Assembly: GCA_009773355.1 (NCBI GenBank)
Contig: WRPG01000086.1
Coordinates: forward strand, 1 to 34,762
From: Limisphaerales bacterium
GTDB lineage: Bacteria; Verrucomicrobiota; Verrucomicrobiia; Limisphaerales; SXTU01
DNA: 34,762 bases
Direction: 5' to 3'
Shown here one piece after another: positions 14,450-23,000 of the stretch (its first letter is position 1; each line of letters opens with the position of its first letter). The notes under the pieces were generated by a model. The model saw only the letters and a program-made list of their open reading frames with translations, was not told the DNA's origin and did not search any database. The position numbers were made by a program, and so were the translations under genes.

Positions 14450-15985
14450 CTATTGCTGCTGGCCTGTGCCGAACCCCGCCTGCGTCCGCTCCAACTCCGC
14501 CTGCAACGCCGCACGCAGCTTCGCCAGCCGCTCCTTGGCCTCGGGCGCGGCGATGCGGTTGGTGAGTTCGTCCGGGTCGCGCTTCAGGTCATAGAGTTCG
14601 TCGCCGGTGCCGGGCTTGAGGTAGTGGATGAGCTTCCAGCCGTCCTGCACCACGGCGGCATACCACGGGACGTTGTGAAACTCGGCCTTCGCCGGCTCGC
14701 TCTTCACCAGCCGGGCGACACTCGATCCGTAGATTTCCCCGGTGAACTCGTAGAGGCACGGGTGCGGCCAGGCGGCGGCGGGGTTCTTCAAGAGCGGCGT
14801 CAGGTCGCGGCCGTGCGTGGCCCACGGGATTTTCACGCCGGTCTGCGACGCGCAGGTGGCGACGAGGTCGGGCGCGTTCACGGGCACGTTGCAGACCTTG
14901 CCCGCCGGCGTGAGGCCCGGCATCGCGATGATGAGCGGCGAGCGATACGTGGCGTCGTAAGGCCCGAGCTTGGTGCGGAAGCCGTGCTCGCCCATGCCGA
15001 AGCCCTGGTCGGCGGTGTAGATGACGAGGGTGTTGTCGAGCTGGCCGGTTTCCTTGAGCGCGGCCATCAGCCGGCCCACGCCCTCGTCAATCGCCGGGAC
15101 GCACTCGTTCATCTGCCGCACGAAGGCCGCGTGCGACTGCCGTTGTTTCCCGCTCGTGTCGCCGAAGGCCTCGCCGCTCCTGCCGGTGATGGGCTTGCCG
15201 GCGGCGTCCTTGGTCCACGCCTGCGTGTCGTCGAGGTAGGCCGGCTTGCCGGGGCGCGGCGGAAAGATGTCCTTGGGCACGGGCACCTCGGCGCTGGCGT
15301 AAAGACCCTTGTGCCGCGCGGCGGGCTTCGACGGGCCGTGGATGCTGCCGTAGCAGAGCCAGAGGAACCACGGCTTGTCGGCCACGCGCGTCTTGCCGCG
15401 AATGTAGTCCTCGGCCCATTGCGAGTAGTTGTCGGCGGGGTAGCCGTCCATCCACTCCTCCTTGCCGTTGATGGCGAGGATTTGCCGCTCGTAGTAAGCC
15501 CCGGCGTTCTCGGGATGCTGCGGGCGGTTCCAGACGATTTGATGGTCCCAGTCGCGGCCCCAGCCGGAGTCCACGCCCGTGTGCCACTTGCCGATGTGCC
15601 CGGTGTGGTAGCCGCTTTGCCGGAGGACCGCCGGCCAGAACGGGCATTGCTGCGGGTCGTAGGCGCTGGCGGGATACCGGCCCTCCATCCTCATGCTCTC
15701 GACGCCGTGCGGGTGATGGCCGGTGAGCATCGAGGCGCGCGAGGGCATGCACCACGCGCCCAGATACGCCGCGTGGAAGCGCACGCCCGAGGCCGCGAGC
15801 CGGTCAAGGTTCGGCGTCTTCACCCACGGCCACGACTCCGGGTAGCAGCCGACCGTCTTGTAGGACTGGTCGTCGGCGTAGATGAGCAGGATGTTCGGGC
15901 GCTTCGCGGCGGCGGACGATTGGCCGCAAAAGGGCGCGAGGAGCGCAAGGACAAGGAAGGCGGTGAAACGGCGGAGCGTGGTCAT
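14450..15985 (-). CDS. Sulfatase, formylglycine type (511 aa)
   Basis: After a signal peptide (MTTLRRFTAFLVLALLAPFCGQSSAAA) the protein has the sulfatase/alkaline-phosphatase fold: RPNILLIYADDQ with the metal-binding Asp pair near 38-39, and the maturation motif CxPxR as C79-M-P-S-R. That cysteine is converted to formylglycine. GKWHTG and YTADQGFGMGEHG supply further metal/substrate residues, and ELYDLKRDPDELTN closes the domain as usual in the family. It is predicted to act on sulfate esters outside the cytoplasm, probably of polysaccharides; the substrate is not determined. ATG 15985 was preferred over 16027 because it starts the signal peptide and follows a -35/-10 pair. It reads towards the TVP38 gene. 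Confidence 0.92.
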   Translation of the reverse strand: MTTLRRFTAFLVLALLAPFCGQSSAAAKRPNILLIYADDQSYKTVGCYPESWPWVKTPNLDRLAASGVRFHAAYLGAWCMPSRASMLTGHHPHGVESMRMEGRYPASAYDPQQCPFWPAVLRQSGYHTGHIGKWHTGVDSGWGRDWDHQIVWNRPQHPENAGAYYERQILAINGKEEWMDGYPADNYSQWAEDYIRGKTRVADKPWFLWLCYGSIHGPSKPAARHKGLYASAEVPVPKDIFPPRPGKPAYLDDTQAWTKDAAGKPITGRSGEAFGDTSGKQRQSHAAFVRQMNECVPAIDEGVGRLMAALKETGQLDNTLVIYTADQGFGMGEHGFRTKLGPYDATYRSPLIIAMPGLTPAGKVCNVPVNAPDLVATCASQTGVKIPWATHGRDLTPLLKNPAAAWPHPCLYEFTGEIYGSSVARLVKSEPAKAEFHNVPWYAAVVQDGWKLIHYLKPGTGDELYDLKRDPDELTNRIAAPEAKERLAKLRAALQAELERTQAGFGTGQQQ

Positions 15986-15992
15986 GCGCGAA

Positions 15993-16021
15993 AAGGTAGC
16001 GCCAACGTCAGGAGGCTCCAA
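15993..16021 (-). promoter_or_regulatory. Candidate promoter of the first sulfatase
   Basis: On the minus strand, TTGGAG and TACCTT are spaced 17 nt apart, and the -10-like hexamer ends 7 nt before ATG 15985. No Shine-Dalgarno sequence is present between them. This supports the shorter start and a near-leaderless transcript. Confidence 0.4.
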
Positions 16022-16086
16022 TCTCAAATGCGCCTAGCATGGACACGGCATGAAGTCAGAGCCTCCTTGCGTCGGCTGCTGCCAAC

Positions 16087-17688
16087 TCATTTCCAGTCGT
16101 CCGTGCGGAAGGGCGAGGCAGGGAGGCCCGCACCGTTGTAGAGGTTGCACGTCGGCCAGTTCTCCCATGCGTAGCGGACGGCGATGGGCTGCTTCAAGGC
16201 GGCGCAGGAGACGATGACCTTGTCGCCTTCGATGCGGGCGGTCGCGGGCTGCCACTGCTTGTCCGCGCCGGCGATGACGAAGCCTTTCAGCTCGCCGCCC
16301 TTCGCGATGAGGCCGCCGTCGGTGTGCTTGAAGCTCAGAACGACTTCGCGCCCGCGCACTTGATGACCGGCGGGCAACGGGCCGCTGGTGGCGACTTTCT
16401 GACCATAGACCGTGCCCAGCGCCCATGCGGCGAGGCGGCGGCCCACGTCTTGTTTGTTCTTCGGGTGGATGTCCTTCTCCTCGCCGATGTCAATGGTGAT
16501 GGCCATGCCGGTCTGCGGCAGCGCCAGGGTCTTGAGCATCGCCTCGCGCACGGCCGGCCAGTCGCGGCCCGGCCCGCCGAAGTTCGGGAGCTGCACCCAC
16601 GCGAAGGGAAACTCGTGGCCCCAGAGTTTCCGCCAGTCGGTGACGAGGAGCTTGAGCTGCGCCTCGTAGAACTGCGCCTTCTCCGGCACCGAGTTTGCCT
16701 CGCCCTGATACCAGAGCGCGCCGCGGATTGCGTAGGGAATGAGCGGCGCGATCTTGCCGTTGAAGAGGCCGCCCACATTGCCCTTGCGCTCGGCGAGCGC
16801 CACGGGGTCTTGCGGACGGCGCGGCGCGGGCTTGCCCTCGCCCTTCGCCTTCTTGGCGGCTTCCTGCCATTTGGCGAGGTCGGCATCGAACTTCGCCTTG
16901 GCTTGGGCGGGGTCGGCGGCCTTCTTGGAATTCCGTGCTGACTCGAAGAAGCCCTTCAACTCCGGTGACGCCGTCTGCGCTCCGGGGGCAATCCACGACT
17001 CGATGGGCGTGCCGCCGACGGACGAGTTGATGAGGCCGACCGGCACGCCGAGCGCCTGGTGAATTTCGCGGCCAAAGAAATACGCAGTGGCCGAGAAGCG
17101 CGCGACCGCGTCCGGCGAGCACACGACCCACGAGCCTTTGCCCTCGGACTGCGCGGTGGCCGACGCGCCGGAGGCCTCGATGAACATGCGGATTTGCGGG
17201 AGCTTCGCCGCCGCCTGCTCGGCCTCGAAGTCCTTCGCGCGGTTGACGGTCATCGCCATGTTGGACTGGCCGGAGCCGAGCCAGACCTCGCCCACGAGCA
17301 CGTCGGAAATCGTCACGGTGTTCTTCCCCTTCACGGTGAGCGTGTGCGGGCCGGCGGCGGAGAGCTTGGCGAGCTTCACGGACCACTTGCCGTCCGCGCC
17401 GGCCTTCGCGGTCACAGTCTGGCCGGCGATGGACACGGTGACTTCCTCGCCGGCGGCGGCGGTGCCCCAGACGGGCACGGCGGTGTCGCGCTGGAGGACC
17501 ATGTGGTCGCCGAAGATGGCGGGGAGCTTCACCTCGGCGCGGACCGTGACCGCGAGGAGAAGGAGAATGGCCCCGCAGCGTCGGACGACGCGCGCGCCCG
17601 TGCCGGCGACTTGCAGTCGCCGCCGGGGACTGCTGTTCGCGCCAGACGGCGACTGCAAGTCGCCGGCACGGGGTGGCGGCAACAACAC
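16087..17688 (-). CDS. Sialate O-acetylesterase-like SGNH hydrolase (up to 533 aa)
   Basis: The mature protein carries the SGNH/sialate O-acetylesterase pattern: GDHMVLQRD near 60-68, the nucleophile block GQSNM at 140-144, and GALWYQGEANS in the middle. An LPNFGGPGRDWP block follows. Such enzymes remove acetyl groups from sugars, here probably from extracellular or host/algal glycans, since a hydrophobic signal (CGAILLLLAVTVRA, about 38-51) precedes EVKLPAIFGD. The start is uncertain. The only in-frame ATG (17688) reads through a palindromic repeat, giving an odd leader with the peptide RRLQVAGTG; between the repeat and the signal peptide there is no ATG or GTG. The repeat probably replaced or displaced the original start. 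The gene is divergent from the ceramidase gene. Confidence 0.85.
   Translation of the reverse strand: MLLPPPRAGDLQSPSGANSSPRRRLQVAGTGARVVRRCGAILLLLAVTVRAEVKLPAIFGDHMVLQRDTAVPVWGTAAAGEEVTVSIAGQTVTAKAGADGKWSVKLAKLSAAGPHTLTVKGKNTVTISDVLVGEVWLGSGQSNMAMTVNRAKDFEAEQAAAKLPQIRMFIEASGASATAQSEGKGSWVVCSPDAVARFSATAYFFGREIHQALGVPVGLINSSVGGTPIESWIAPGAQTASPELKGFFESARNSKKAADPAQAKAKFDADLAKWQEAAKKAKGEGKPAPRRPQDPVALAERKGNVGGLFNGKIAPLIPYAIRGALWYQGEANSVPEKAQFYEAQLKLLVTDWRKLWGHEFPFAWVQLPNFGGPGRDWPAVREAMLKTLALPQTGMAITIDIGEEKDIHPKNKQDVGRRLAAWALGTVYGQKVATSGPLPAGHQVRGREVVLSFKHTDGGLIAKGGELKGFVIAGADKQWQPATARIEGDKVIVSCAALKQPIAVRYAWENWPTCNLYNGAGLPASPFRTDDWK
17597..17672. repeat. REP-like palindromic element, family 1 (copy b), 26-bp perfect inverted repeat
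   Basis: Positions 17597-17622 and 17647-17672 are exact reverse complements over 26 bp with a 24-nt loop. The arm core is CGTGCCGGCGACTTGCAGTC. Each arm can also fold on itself (GGCGACT/AGTCGCC). It lies between divergent genes and overlaps the 5' end of the sialate esterase frame. Confidence 0.88.
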
Positions 17689-17701
17689 TGAGAATTTGCG
17701 T

Positions 17702-19177
17702 ATGACTGGACTTCACACACTTCGCTGCGGTTACAAATCTCTCCGCCAGCTCGGCTGGCTGCTGGCACTGGCTCTAAGCCTGCCGCTGCTGGCGGCACCC
17801 GCTCCGAAGGCGAAGCAGCTCCGCGCCGGCGCGGCCACGAGCAATCTCACGCCCGCCATCGGTGGTGGAATCATCGGCGGCTTCCACCCGATCCCCTCCA
17901 CGCACATCCACGACGAGCTGCACGCGCGCTGCCTCGTGCTGGACAACGGCGAGGCGCGCGTGGCCATCGTCGTGTGCGATTTGCTCGGTGCGTCGCGCGA
18001 GGTTTATGACGAGGCGCGGCGGCTGGTGACGGCGGAGACCGGCCTGCCGGGCGCGAGTCTCTTCATGTCCTCGACGCACACGCACTCCGCCACGAGCGCG
18101 CTGGGCACAAACCGCTTCCGCATCAACACGCCGCTCGATGATTACCAGCAGTTCGTCGCCCGCCGCATCGCGGACGGCGTGCGCCGCGCCATCAACAATC
18201 TCGCGCCCGCGCGCATCGGCTGGGCGACGGGCAACGAGCCGAGGCACGTCTTCAACCGCCGCTGGTTCCTCAAGCCCGGCACGATGCCGGTGAACCCGTT
18301 CGGCAGCACCAACGACCTCGTGAAGATGAACCCCGCCCGCGCCAGCAAGGACCTCGACCGGCCCGCCGGCCCGACCGACCCGGAGGTCGTCCTCGTCTCG
18401 GTGCAGTCGCCCGAGGGCCGGCCCATTGCGGTGCTGGCGAACTACTCGCTGCACTACGTCGGCGGCGTGGGCAACGGCCACATCTCGGCGGACTACTACG
18501 GGATGTTCTGCGACCGGCTGCAGCAGCTCCTCGGCGCGGACCGGCAGCGCCCGGCCTTCGTCGCGATGCTGGCCAACGGCACGAGCGGCAACATCAACAA
18601 CATTGACTTCACCAAGCCCGCCGAGCGGATGGCGAGCTACGAGAAGATGCGCGTCGTGGCGGACGACGTGGCGGCGGTCGCGTTCAAGGCGCTGCAAGGC
18701 GTGAAGCATCACGACTGGGTGCCGCTGGGCGGACAGTTGCGCGAGCTGGAGCTGGGCACGCGCCGCCCGACGCCCGAGCAGATTTCCCGCGCGAGGGAAG
18801 TGCTCGGCCGCCCCAGGACGCTGCCGCGGCCCGCGACGCTGGAGGAGATTTACGCCGAGCGCACGCTCGGGATGGCCGAGTATCCGGCGCGGCTGGCGAT
18901 TCCGATTCAAGCACTGCGCGTCGGCGATGTGGGCATCACGGGCATCCCGTGTGAGACGTTTGTGGAGACGGGCCTGGAGCTGAAGGCGCGCAATCCCTTC
19001 AAGCCGAGCTTCACGCACTCGATTGCCAACGGCTACTACGGCTACCTGCCCACGCCCGAGCACCACCGGCTCGGCGGCTACGAGACCTGGCTGGGGACGA
19101 ACCGGCTGGAGGAGCAGGCTTCGACGAAGATTGTCACGGCGCTGCTGGAGATGCTGGGGAGCCTGAAGGGGAAGTGA
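17702..19177 (+). CDS. Neutral/alkaline ceramidase N-terminal-domain-like hydrolase (491 aa)
   Basis: A signal peptide (hydrophobic stretch LGWLLALALSLPLLAAPA, about 18-35) leads into a neutral-ceramidase-type N-terminal domain. The zinc-binding motif SSTHTHS is at about 122-128, after VVCDLLGAS; NGYYGYLPTPEHH near the end is a further family-like block. Full neutral ceramidases also have a C-terminal immunoglobulin-like domain, which this shorter protein lacks. Many bacterial proteins with this fold have unknown substrates, so an extracytoplasmic amidase or lipid hydrolase role is only likely. ATG 17702 directly begins the signal peptide; the frame extends upstream to 17087 only as antisense of the neighbour. 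The stop lies in the arm of a 7-nt-unit palindrome. Confidence 0.85.
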   Translation: MTGLHTLRCGYKSLRQLGWLLALALSLPLLAAPAPKAKQLRAGAATSNLTPAIGGGIIGGFHPIPSTHIHDELHARCLVLDNGEARVAIVVCDLLGASREVYDEARRLVTAETGLPGASLFMSSTHTHSATSALGTNRFRINTPLDDYQQFVARRIADGVRRAINNLAPARIGWATGNEPRHVFNRRWFLKPGTMPVNPFGSTNDLVKMNPARASKDLDRPAGPTDPEVVLVSVQSPEGRPIAVLANYSLHYVGGVGNGHISADYYGMFCDRLQQLLGADRQRPAFVAMLANGTSGNINNIDFTKPAERMASYEKMRVVADDVAAVAFKALQGVKHHDWVPLGGQLRELELGTRRPTPEQISRAREVLGRPRTLPRPATLEEIYAERTLGMAEYPARLAIPIQALRVGDVGITGIPCETFVETGLELKARNPFKPSFTHSIANGYYGYLPTPEHHRLGGYETWLGTNRLEEQASTKIVTALLEMLGSLKGK

Positions 19178-19248
19178 TTAGTAAGTAGTGATTAGTGAAG
19201 AGTCCGCTTCGTCAGCGCTCGCAGCACTAATTACTAATCACTAATTAC
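19174..19248. repeat. Palindrome with 7-nt-unit arms (after ceramidase gene)
   Basis: The 24-nt arms at 19174-19197 and 19225-19248 are reverse complements with four mismatches around a 27-nt loop. Both are made of 7-nt units: GTGATTA GTAAGTA GTGATTA on the left, CACTAAT TACTAAT CACTAAT on the right. The ceramidase stop (TGA 19175-19177) is in the left arm. The AT-rich arms contrast strongly with the surrounding GC-rich DNA. Confidence 0.8.
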
Positions 19249-19300
19249 TCGCCTTCAAATCAGACTGGCCTCCCACCGCACCGCTTCCTAACCTCCGCCC

Positions 19301-20521
19301 ATGAACCGCCGCCATTTCCTCAGCACCGTTCCGTTCACGTTCGCCGCTGCCTCTAACGCCTTCGCCCTATCCCCGGCGAACCCTTTCGATACGGCTTGGA
19401 TGCTCAAGAGAATCCCACGCCGGATGCAGGAGTTCGTGGACAAACAGGTCGTCTCCGGCGCGGTCACGCTCGTGGCGCACGGCGGCAAGGTCGTTGCGCT
19501 CGACGCCGTCGGTTACTCCGACCTCGCGGCGAAGAAGCCGATGCGCGCGGATGACTTGTTCTGGATTGCCTCGATGACCAAGCCGCTCACCGGCACCGCC
19601 ATCCTGATGTTGCAGGACGAGGGCAAGCTCTCCGTGGACGACGCGGTGGAGAAGTTCCTGCCCGAGTTCAAGAACCAGATGCTCCTCGTGACGAAGACGC
19701 CCGAGGCCATCGTGCTCAAGAAGCCGGGTCGCCGCATCACCTTGCGCGACCTGCTCACGCACACCGCCGGCTTGAACAGCGACATTCCCGAGACGGGCCG
19801 CGACCTGATGCTCGGCGAGCGCACGCTGGCCTACGCGCTCCAGCCGCTCGCCTTTGAGCCGGGCAGCAAGTGGCAATACAGCAACCCCGGCATCAACACG
19901 CTGGGCCGCATCGTCGAGGTCGTGAGCGGACGGAACTTCGCGGACTTCCTCGACGCGCGGCTCCTCAGGCCGCTCGGCATGAAGGACACGACGTTCTGGC
20001 CAACGGAGGCGCAGGCACGCCGCGTGGCGAAGTCCTACCAGCCCGGCCCGGACAACAAGGGCCTCGCCGAGGTGGACAATTACTTCCTCAAGGGCCTGCC
20101 GCTCACCGCACGCTGGCGCACGGCCATCCCGGCAGGCGGCCTTTACTCGACGGCGTCGGACATGGCGAAGTTCTACCAGATGATGCTCAACGGCGGCGTG
20201 GCCAACGGCAAACGCTACCTCTCCGCCGCCGCGCACCGGCAGCTCACCAGCACGCAGACCGGCGAGATCAAGACCGGCTTCACCGAAGGCATGAGCTGGG
20301 GCTTCGGCTTCCAGGTCGTGAAGCAGCCGCAGGGCGTGACTGCGATGCTCGCGCCCGGCACCTACGGCCACGGCGGTGCCTACGGCACGCAGAGCTGGGC
20401 CGACCCGAAGAGCGGGACGATCTACATCCTGATGATCCAGCGCGCCCGTATGGCGAACGGCGACGCCTCCGACATTCGCAAGGCGTTTCAGGAGACGGCG
20501 GTGGGGGCGTTGGGGAACTGA
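19301..20521 (+). CDS. Beta-lactamase-family serine hydrolase (406 aa)
   Basis: This is a class C beta-lactamase/esterase-type serine hydrolase. All three active-site motifs are present: SxxK as SMTK (S91), YxN as YSN (Y193), and HGG at about 357 in place of KTG. An RR-containing leader (MNRRHFLSTVPFTFAAASNAFA) suggests export, possibly by Tat. Members act as esterases, peptidases or transpeptidase-like enzymes; true antibiotic hydrolysis is not implied. A TAACCT hexamer ends 6 nt before the ATG. The neighbours are extracytoplasmic hydrolases, which fits a shared role in degrading external substrates. Confidence 0.9.
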   Translation: MNRRHFLSTVPFTFAAASNAFALSPANPFDTAWMLKRIPRRMQEFVDKQVVSGAVTLVAHGGKVVALDAVGYSDLAAKKPMRADDLFWIASMTKPLTGTAILMLQDEGKLSVDDAVEKFLPEFKNQMLLVTKTPEAIVLKKPGRRITLRDLLTHTAGLNSDIPETGRDLMLGERTLAYALQPLAFEPGSKWQYSNPGINTLGRIVEVVSGRNFADFLDARLLRPLGMKDTTFWPTEAQARRVAKSYQPGPDNKGLAEVDNYFLKGLPLTARWRTAIPAGGLYSTASDMAKFYQMMLNGGVANGKRYLSAAAHRQLTSTQTGEIKTGFTEGMSWGFGFQVVKQPQGVTAMLAPGTYGHGGAYGTQSWADPKSGTIYILMIQRARMANGDASDIRKAFQETAVGALGN

Positions 20522-20552
20522 CCAGGCAAACCCGCCGCAGCGAAGGCGTCGT

Positions 20553-20759
20553 TCAGCGGACGGCGGCTTTCGTTGGCATCGCGAGATTGGATACATGGTC
20601 CAAGTCCACGATGTGCAGGTGCTCGCCGTCCGCCACGACGGCGACTGTCTTCGCCTCGTTGAACATCACGCACTCGGGATGCTTGATCCGGATGACGCGC
20701 GCGTTGTCGAGGACCAGTTCAAAGGGAATGAACTTCCGCTTGTTCAAGGCTTTGGTCAT
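20553..20759 (-). CDS. Small conserved protein of the 'PF.PF / HPE' family (68 aa)
   Basis: The sequence has the layout of a short protein family common in Planctomycetes and Verrucomicrobia: basic start, RKFIPFELVLDNARVIRIKHPE, a spacer, then VADGEHLHIVDLDHVSNL. It looks like a compact beta-rich fold; no function is known to me. It is convergent with the serine hydrolase (31 bp gap) and divergent from the restriction controller. ATG 20759 (MTKALNK) is preferred; an in-frame ATG at 20774 would add five residues. Neither has a clear ribosome-binding site. Confidence 0.7.
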   Translation of the reverse strand: MTKALNKRKFIPFELVLDNARVIRIKHPECVMFNEAKTVAVVADGEHLHIVDLDHVSNLAMPTKAAVR

Positions 20760-20823
20760 GGTGGCGACTCGCATGAGGGAAAACTGCCACGTTCGAGTTG
20801 GTTGGCAATTTGTCTCGTTGGCC

Positions 20824-20837
20824 TGTTACACATCGTC
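20824..20837. promoter_or_regulatory. Candidate controller-protein site upstream of the XRE regulator
   Basis: The 14-mer TGTTACACATCGTC matches 13 of 14 bases of TGTGACACATCGTC at 23002-23015, just upstream of the methyltransferase start. A shared site before both genes of a restriction-modification locus is the expected pattern for autoregulation by a C protein. Binding is inferred only. Confidence 0.45.
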
Positions 20838-20876
20838 CGTGGACGCATCATCTGCATTGCGGGTTAGATTCGCAGC

Positions 20877-21128
20877 GTGCCATCCCGACAATCCATCCTG
20901 CAAAACTTCGGCCAGCTCATTGTTAAGCGGCGCAAGGCGCAGGGCATCTCGCAAGAGGAACTTGCGCATCGGGCGAGCTTGGACCGGACGTATGTTTCCG
21001 GGCTGGAGCGCGGCGTCCGCAACCCTTCGCTGACGGCGATTGTGAAGGTGGCGCAGGGATTGGGCATCACGACCGACAAGCTCTTGAAAGGGCTTGAGGA
21101 CGGGGCGAAGGCAGGGAGGCAGCGGTGA
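20877..21128 (+). CDS. XRE-family HTH regulator, probable restriction-modification controller (C) protein (83 aa)
   Basis: The protein is almost entirely one HTH_3 domain (about 10-68): ISQEELAHRASLDRTYVSG is the helix-turn-helix, followed by LERGVRNPSLTAIVKVA and LGITTDKLLKGL. Size and layout fit controller proteins of type II restriction-modification systems, which set the timing of nuclease expression. It starts at GTG 20877, 6 nt after a TAGATT hexamer, and its stop overlaps the nuclease start as GTGA, the usual C-R arrangement. A motif upstream recurs before the methyltransferase. A generic XRE regulator is the alternative. Confidence 0.85.
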   Translation: MPSRQSILQNFGQLIVKRRKAQGISQEELAHRASLDRTYVSGLERGVRNPSLTAIVKVAQGLGITTDKLLKGLEDGAKAGRQR

Positions 21129-21835
21129 ACAAGCCCAAGCGTGGGAGTCTGCAGGCCAAGGTGCGGGCGGTCCTCGAGGACGGGAACTGGCATTGTCGTA
21201 GCCACGAATACAAGCGCATCCCCAGTGGGCAACTCGCAGGCGGCGGTGGCATCCAAGGATTGCAGCGCGGCACTTCGGCGCGACCCGGCCTGAAGATTGA
21301 ATCCAAGACGGACCTCTGTGAGCATTGCGGCAGGAAGACCCGCTGGGACAGATGGACTGGCGAACACCAGACCGCGAATGCGCCGGCAAGTATCCCGAAA
21401 GCACTCGCCGAGAAGGTGCTGGCACACTTCGGCAACGTGGATTCCATTGAGCAACGCGTGCGTCCAGTTCACGAACTGGTCATTGACCACCGCTTCCCGA
21501 TGATTCGCTGGGGAGCCACCGAGACCAAGCTGTCAGGGGAAATGTCCGAGGCGGACATCGAGCAGAAGTTTCAACTGCTCAAGTTTGACGGAAGCGGAAA
21601 CCACAATCTCCTCAAGAGCCGGGCTTGTGAGGTTTGCTTCAAAACCGGCCAGCGAGGGACACCGTTCGGAATCCGGTTCTTCTATGAGGGGAATGACCGC
21701 TGGCCAGGCCACACGCCAGCCTCTGGAACCCAAGCAGAAAAGGGCTGCATCGGCTGCGGTTGGTATGACTTCGCCAAGTGGCGCGAGGCGCTCAACCTCA
21801 AGCTGGCCGCTCCATCAGCCGCCACTCTGCCGTAG
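21125..21835 (+). CDS. HNH-type restriction endonuclease candidate (236 aa)
   Basis: The sequence shows an HNH/beta-beta-alpha-metal nuclease: CxxC at 65-68 (CEHC), the core D121-H122 in VIDHRFPMIRWG, N159/N161 in GNHNLLKSRAC, and a second CxxC at 168-171, with a further CIGC at 208-211. The cysteine pairs should bind structural zinc and the His the catalytic metal. Position between a controller gene (4-nt overlap) and a convergent m5C methyltransferase makes a type II restriction enzyme the natural reading. The recognition sequence cannot be told. Its 3' end overlaps the methyltransferase 3' end by 38 bp. The locus is visibly less GC-rich than its surroundings, consistent with transfer. Confidence 0.78.
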   Translation: MNKPKRGSLQAKVRAVLEDGNWHCRSHEYKRIPSGQLAGGGGIQGLQRGTSARPGLKIESKTDLCEHCGRKTRWDRWTGEHQTANAPASIPKALAEKVLAHFGNVDSIEQRVRPVHELVIDHRFPMIRWGATETKLSGEMSEADIEQKFQLLKFDGSGNHNLLKSRACEVCFKTGQRGTPFGIRFFYEGNDRWPGHTPASGTQAEKGCIGCGWYDFAKWREALNLKLAAPSAATLP

Positions 21836-22988
21836 CCGTGCATGGGTCCGGCTGCTTGTCGGCCAGCGCGCGGAGTGAAGGGAGCAAAGCCTTGCCAATG
21901 ACTTCCGCCAGCCGGGGCGGCACGGCGTTGCCGATTTGCCACATGGCCTTCTTCATTGGGCCGCAAAAGATGAAGTCGTCAGGGAAAGTTTGGAGCCGCG
22001 CCATTTCCCGGGCCGAGAGCACCCGGTTCAAGTGCGGGTGGACGTGTGTGCCGCCGTGGTTCTCCTTGATGGTCATGCTGGGCAGGCCGGGATACTGCCG
22101 CTTCCACGCGTCGAAGAAAGATTCGTAAAGCGACCCTCCAGGCGGAACCTTCGCCAGCCGCGCCTCCATTTCCGACGAGTGCCTGGTCCACTCGTGGTTG
22201 ATTTCCGGGATACGGTCGTTGGCCGGCAAGCCGTGGAGTGCGCTTTCAATGGGGCGGTAGCGGTCGGGAGTCAGTTGGGGCAAGGGATACGGGTTGCATC
22301 GCCCAAAGCGGTTCGCGATGAAGATGGCGCGCGGACGCAGTTGTGCCACGCCATAATTCGCCGACTCCAGCACCGCCACTGAAACCGTGGGATACCCTGC
22401 CTCAGCAAACGCCTCCATGATGGCGCGGTAAAACGCACCGCTCGCCAAGGTCAGGATGCCGGGGACATTTTCCATTACGACAAACCAAGGCTTCACCGTC
22501 CGCACGACCCGCATGAATTCGCGGAACAACTGATTGCGCTCGTCCTTCGGGTTGCGGAAGCCAGCGACGGAAAAGCCCTGACAAGGCGGACCGCCCACTA
22601 CGAGATGAATCTCGCCAGCGCCGGCTAATGCTGCCGCAGGGTCAAAGTCCTGAATCGGGCCGCGATGCAGCCTGCACTTGGGAAAGTTGCGGTGATGCGT
22701 GTCGCAGGCGATGGGCACGATCTCCACGGCGGCCTTGGGCGTGTAGCCGGCGCGAGTGAAGCCGCACGTCATGCCACCGGCACCGCAGAACAAATCTATG
22801 AACTGAAAGCCATTGGGCTGAGGAACCTGCTCGCTAAAATCTACAAACACCCTTGCCGTATCCGACGTGTCGTTTTCCAGCTTCTTGCGAATGCCCTCGT
22901 AGCGGCCAAGACGCGGCTTCTTCTGCCGGACGGGCCGCACGGCAGGCACGTCCAGCAGTAAGCTTTCGGTTGTCGCTTCGATCACCAT
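21798..22988 (-). CDS. DNA (cytosine-5) methyltransferase (396 aa)
   Basis: All key m5C methyltransferase motifs are present in order: motif I FIDLFCGAGG (about 61-70), motif IV GGPPCQGFS with the catalytic Cys (about 135), motif VI ENVPGI, motif VIII RPRAIFIANR, then REMARLQTFPDDF and QIGNAVPP (IX-X). The variable target-recognition region lies between VIII and IX. It protects the host DNA from the adjacent HNH nuclease. ATG 22988 is preferred: a TATCTG hexamer ends 7 nt before it and a palindrome sits directly upstream. The alternative ATG 23033 would place the palindrome inside the coding region and start 3 nt after the ftsK stop. Confidence 0.92.
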   Translation of the reverse strand: MVIEATTESLLLDVPAVRPVRQKKPRLGRYEGIRKKLENDTSDTARVFVDFSEQVPQPNGFQFIDLFCGAGGMTCGFTRAGYTPKAAVEIVPIACDTHHRNFPKCRLHRGPIQDFDPAAALAGAGEIHLVVGGPPCQGFSVAGFRNPKDERNQLFREFMRVVRTVKPWFVVMENVPGILTLASGAFYRAIMEAFAEAGYPTVSVAVLESANYGVAQLRPRAIFIANRFGRCNPYPLPQLTPDRYRPIESALHGLPANDRIPEINHEWTRHSSEMEARLAKVPPGGSLYESFFDAWKRQYPGLPSMTIKENHGGTHVHPHLNRVLSAREMARLQTFPDDFIFCGPMKKAMWQIGNAVPPRLAEVIGKALLPSLRALADKQPDPCTATAEWRLMERPA

Positions 22989-23000
22989 ACTTGGCCAGAT

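Noticed and set aside
14195-16141. A 648-codon open frame on the plus strand
   Set aside because: It is antisense to the first sulfatase, which has a signal peptide and a CxPxR site; the plus-strand product has no domain.
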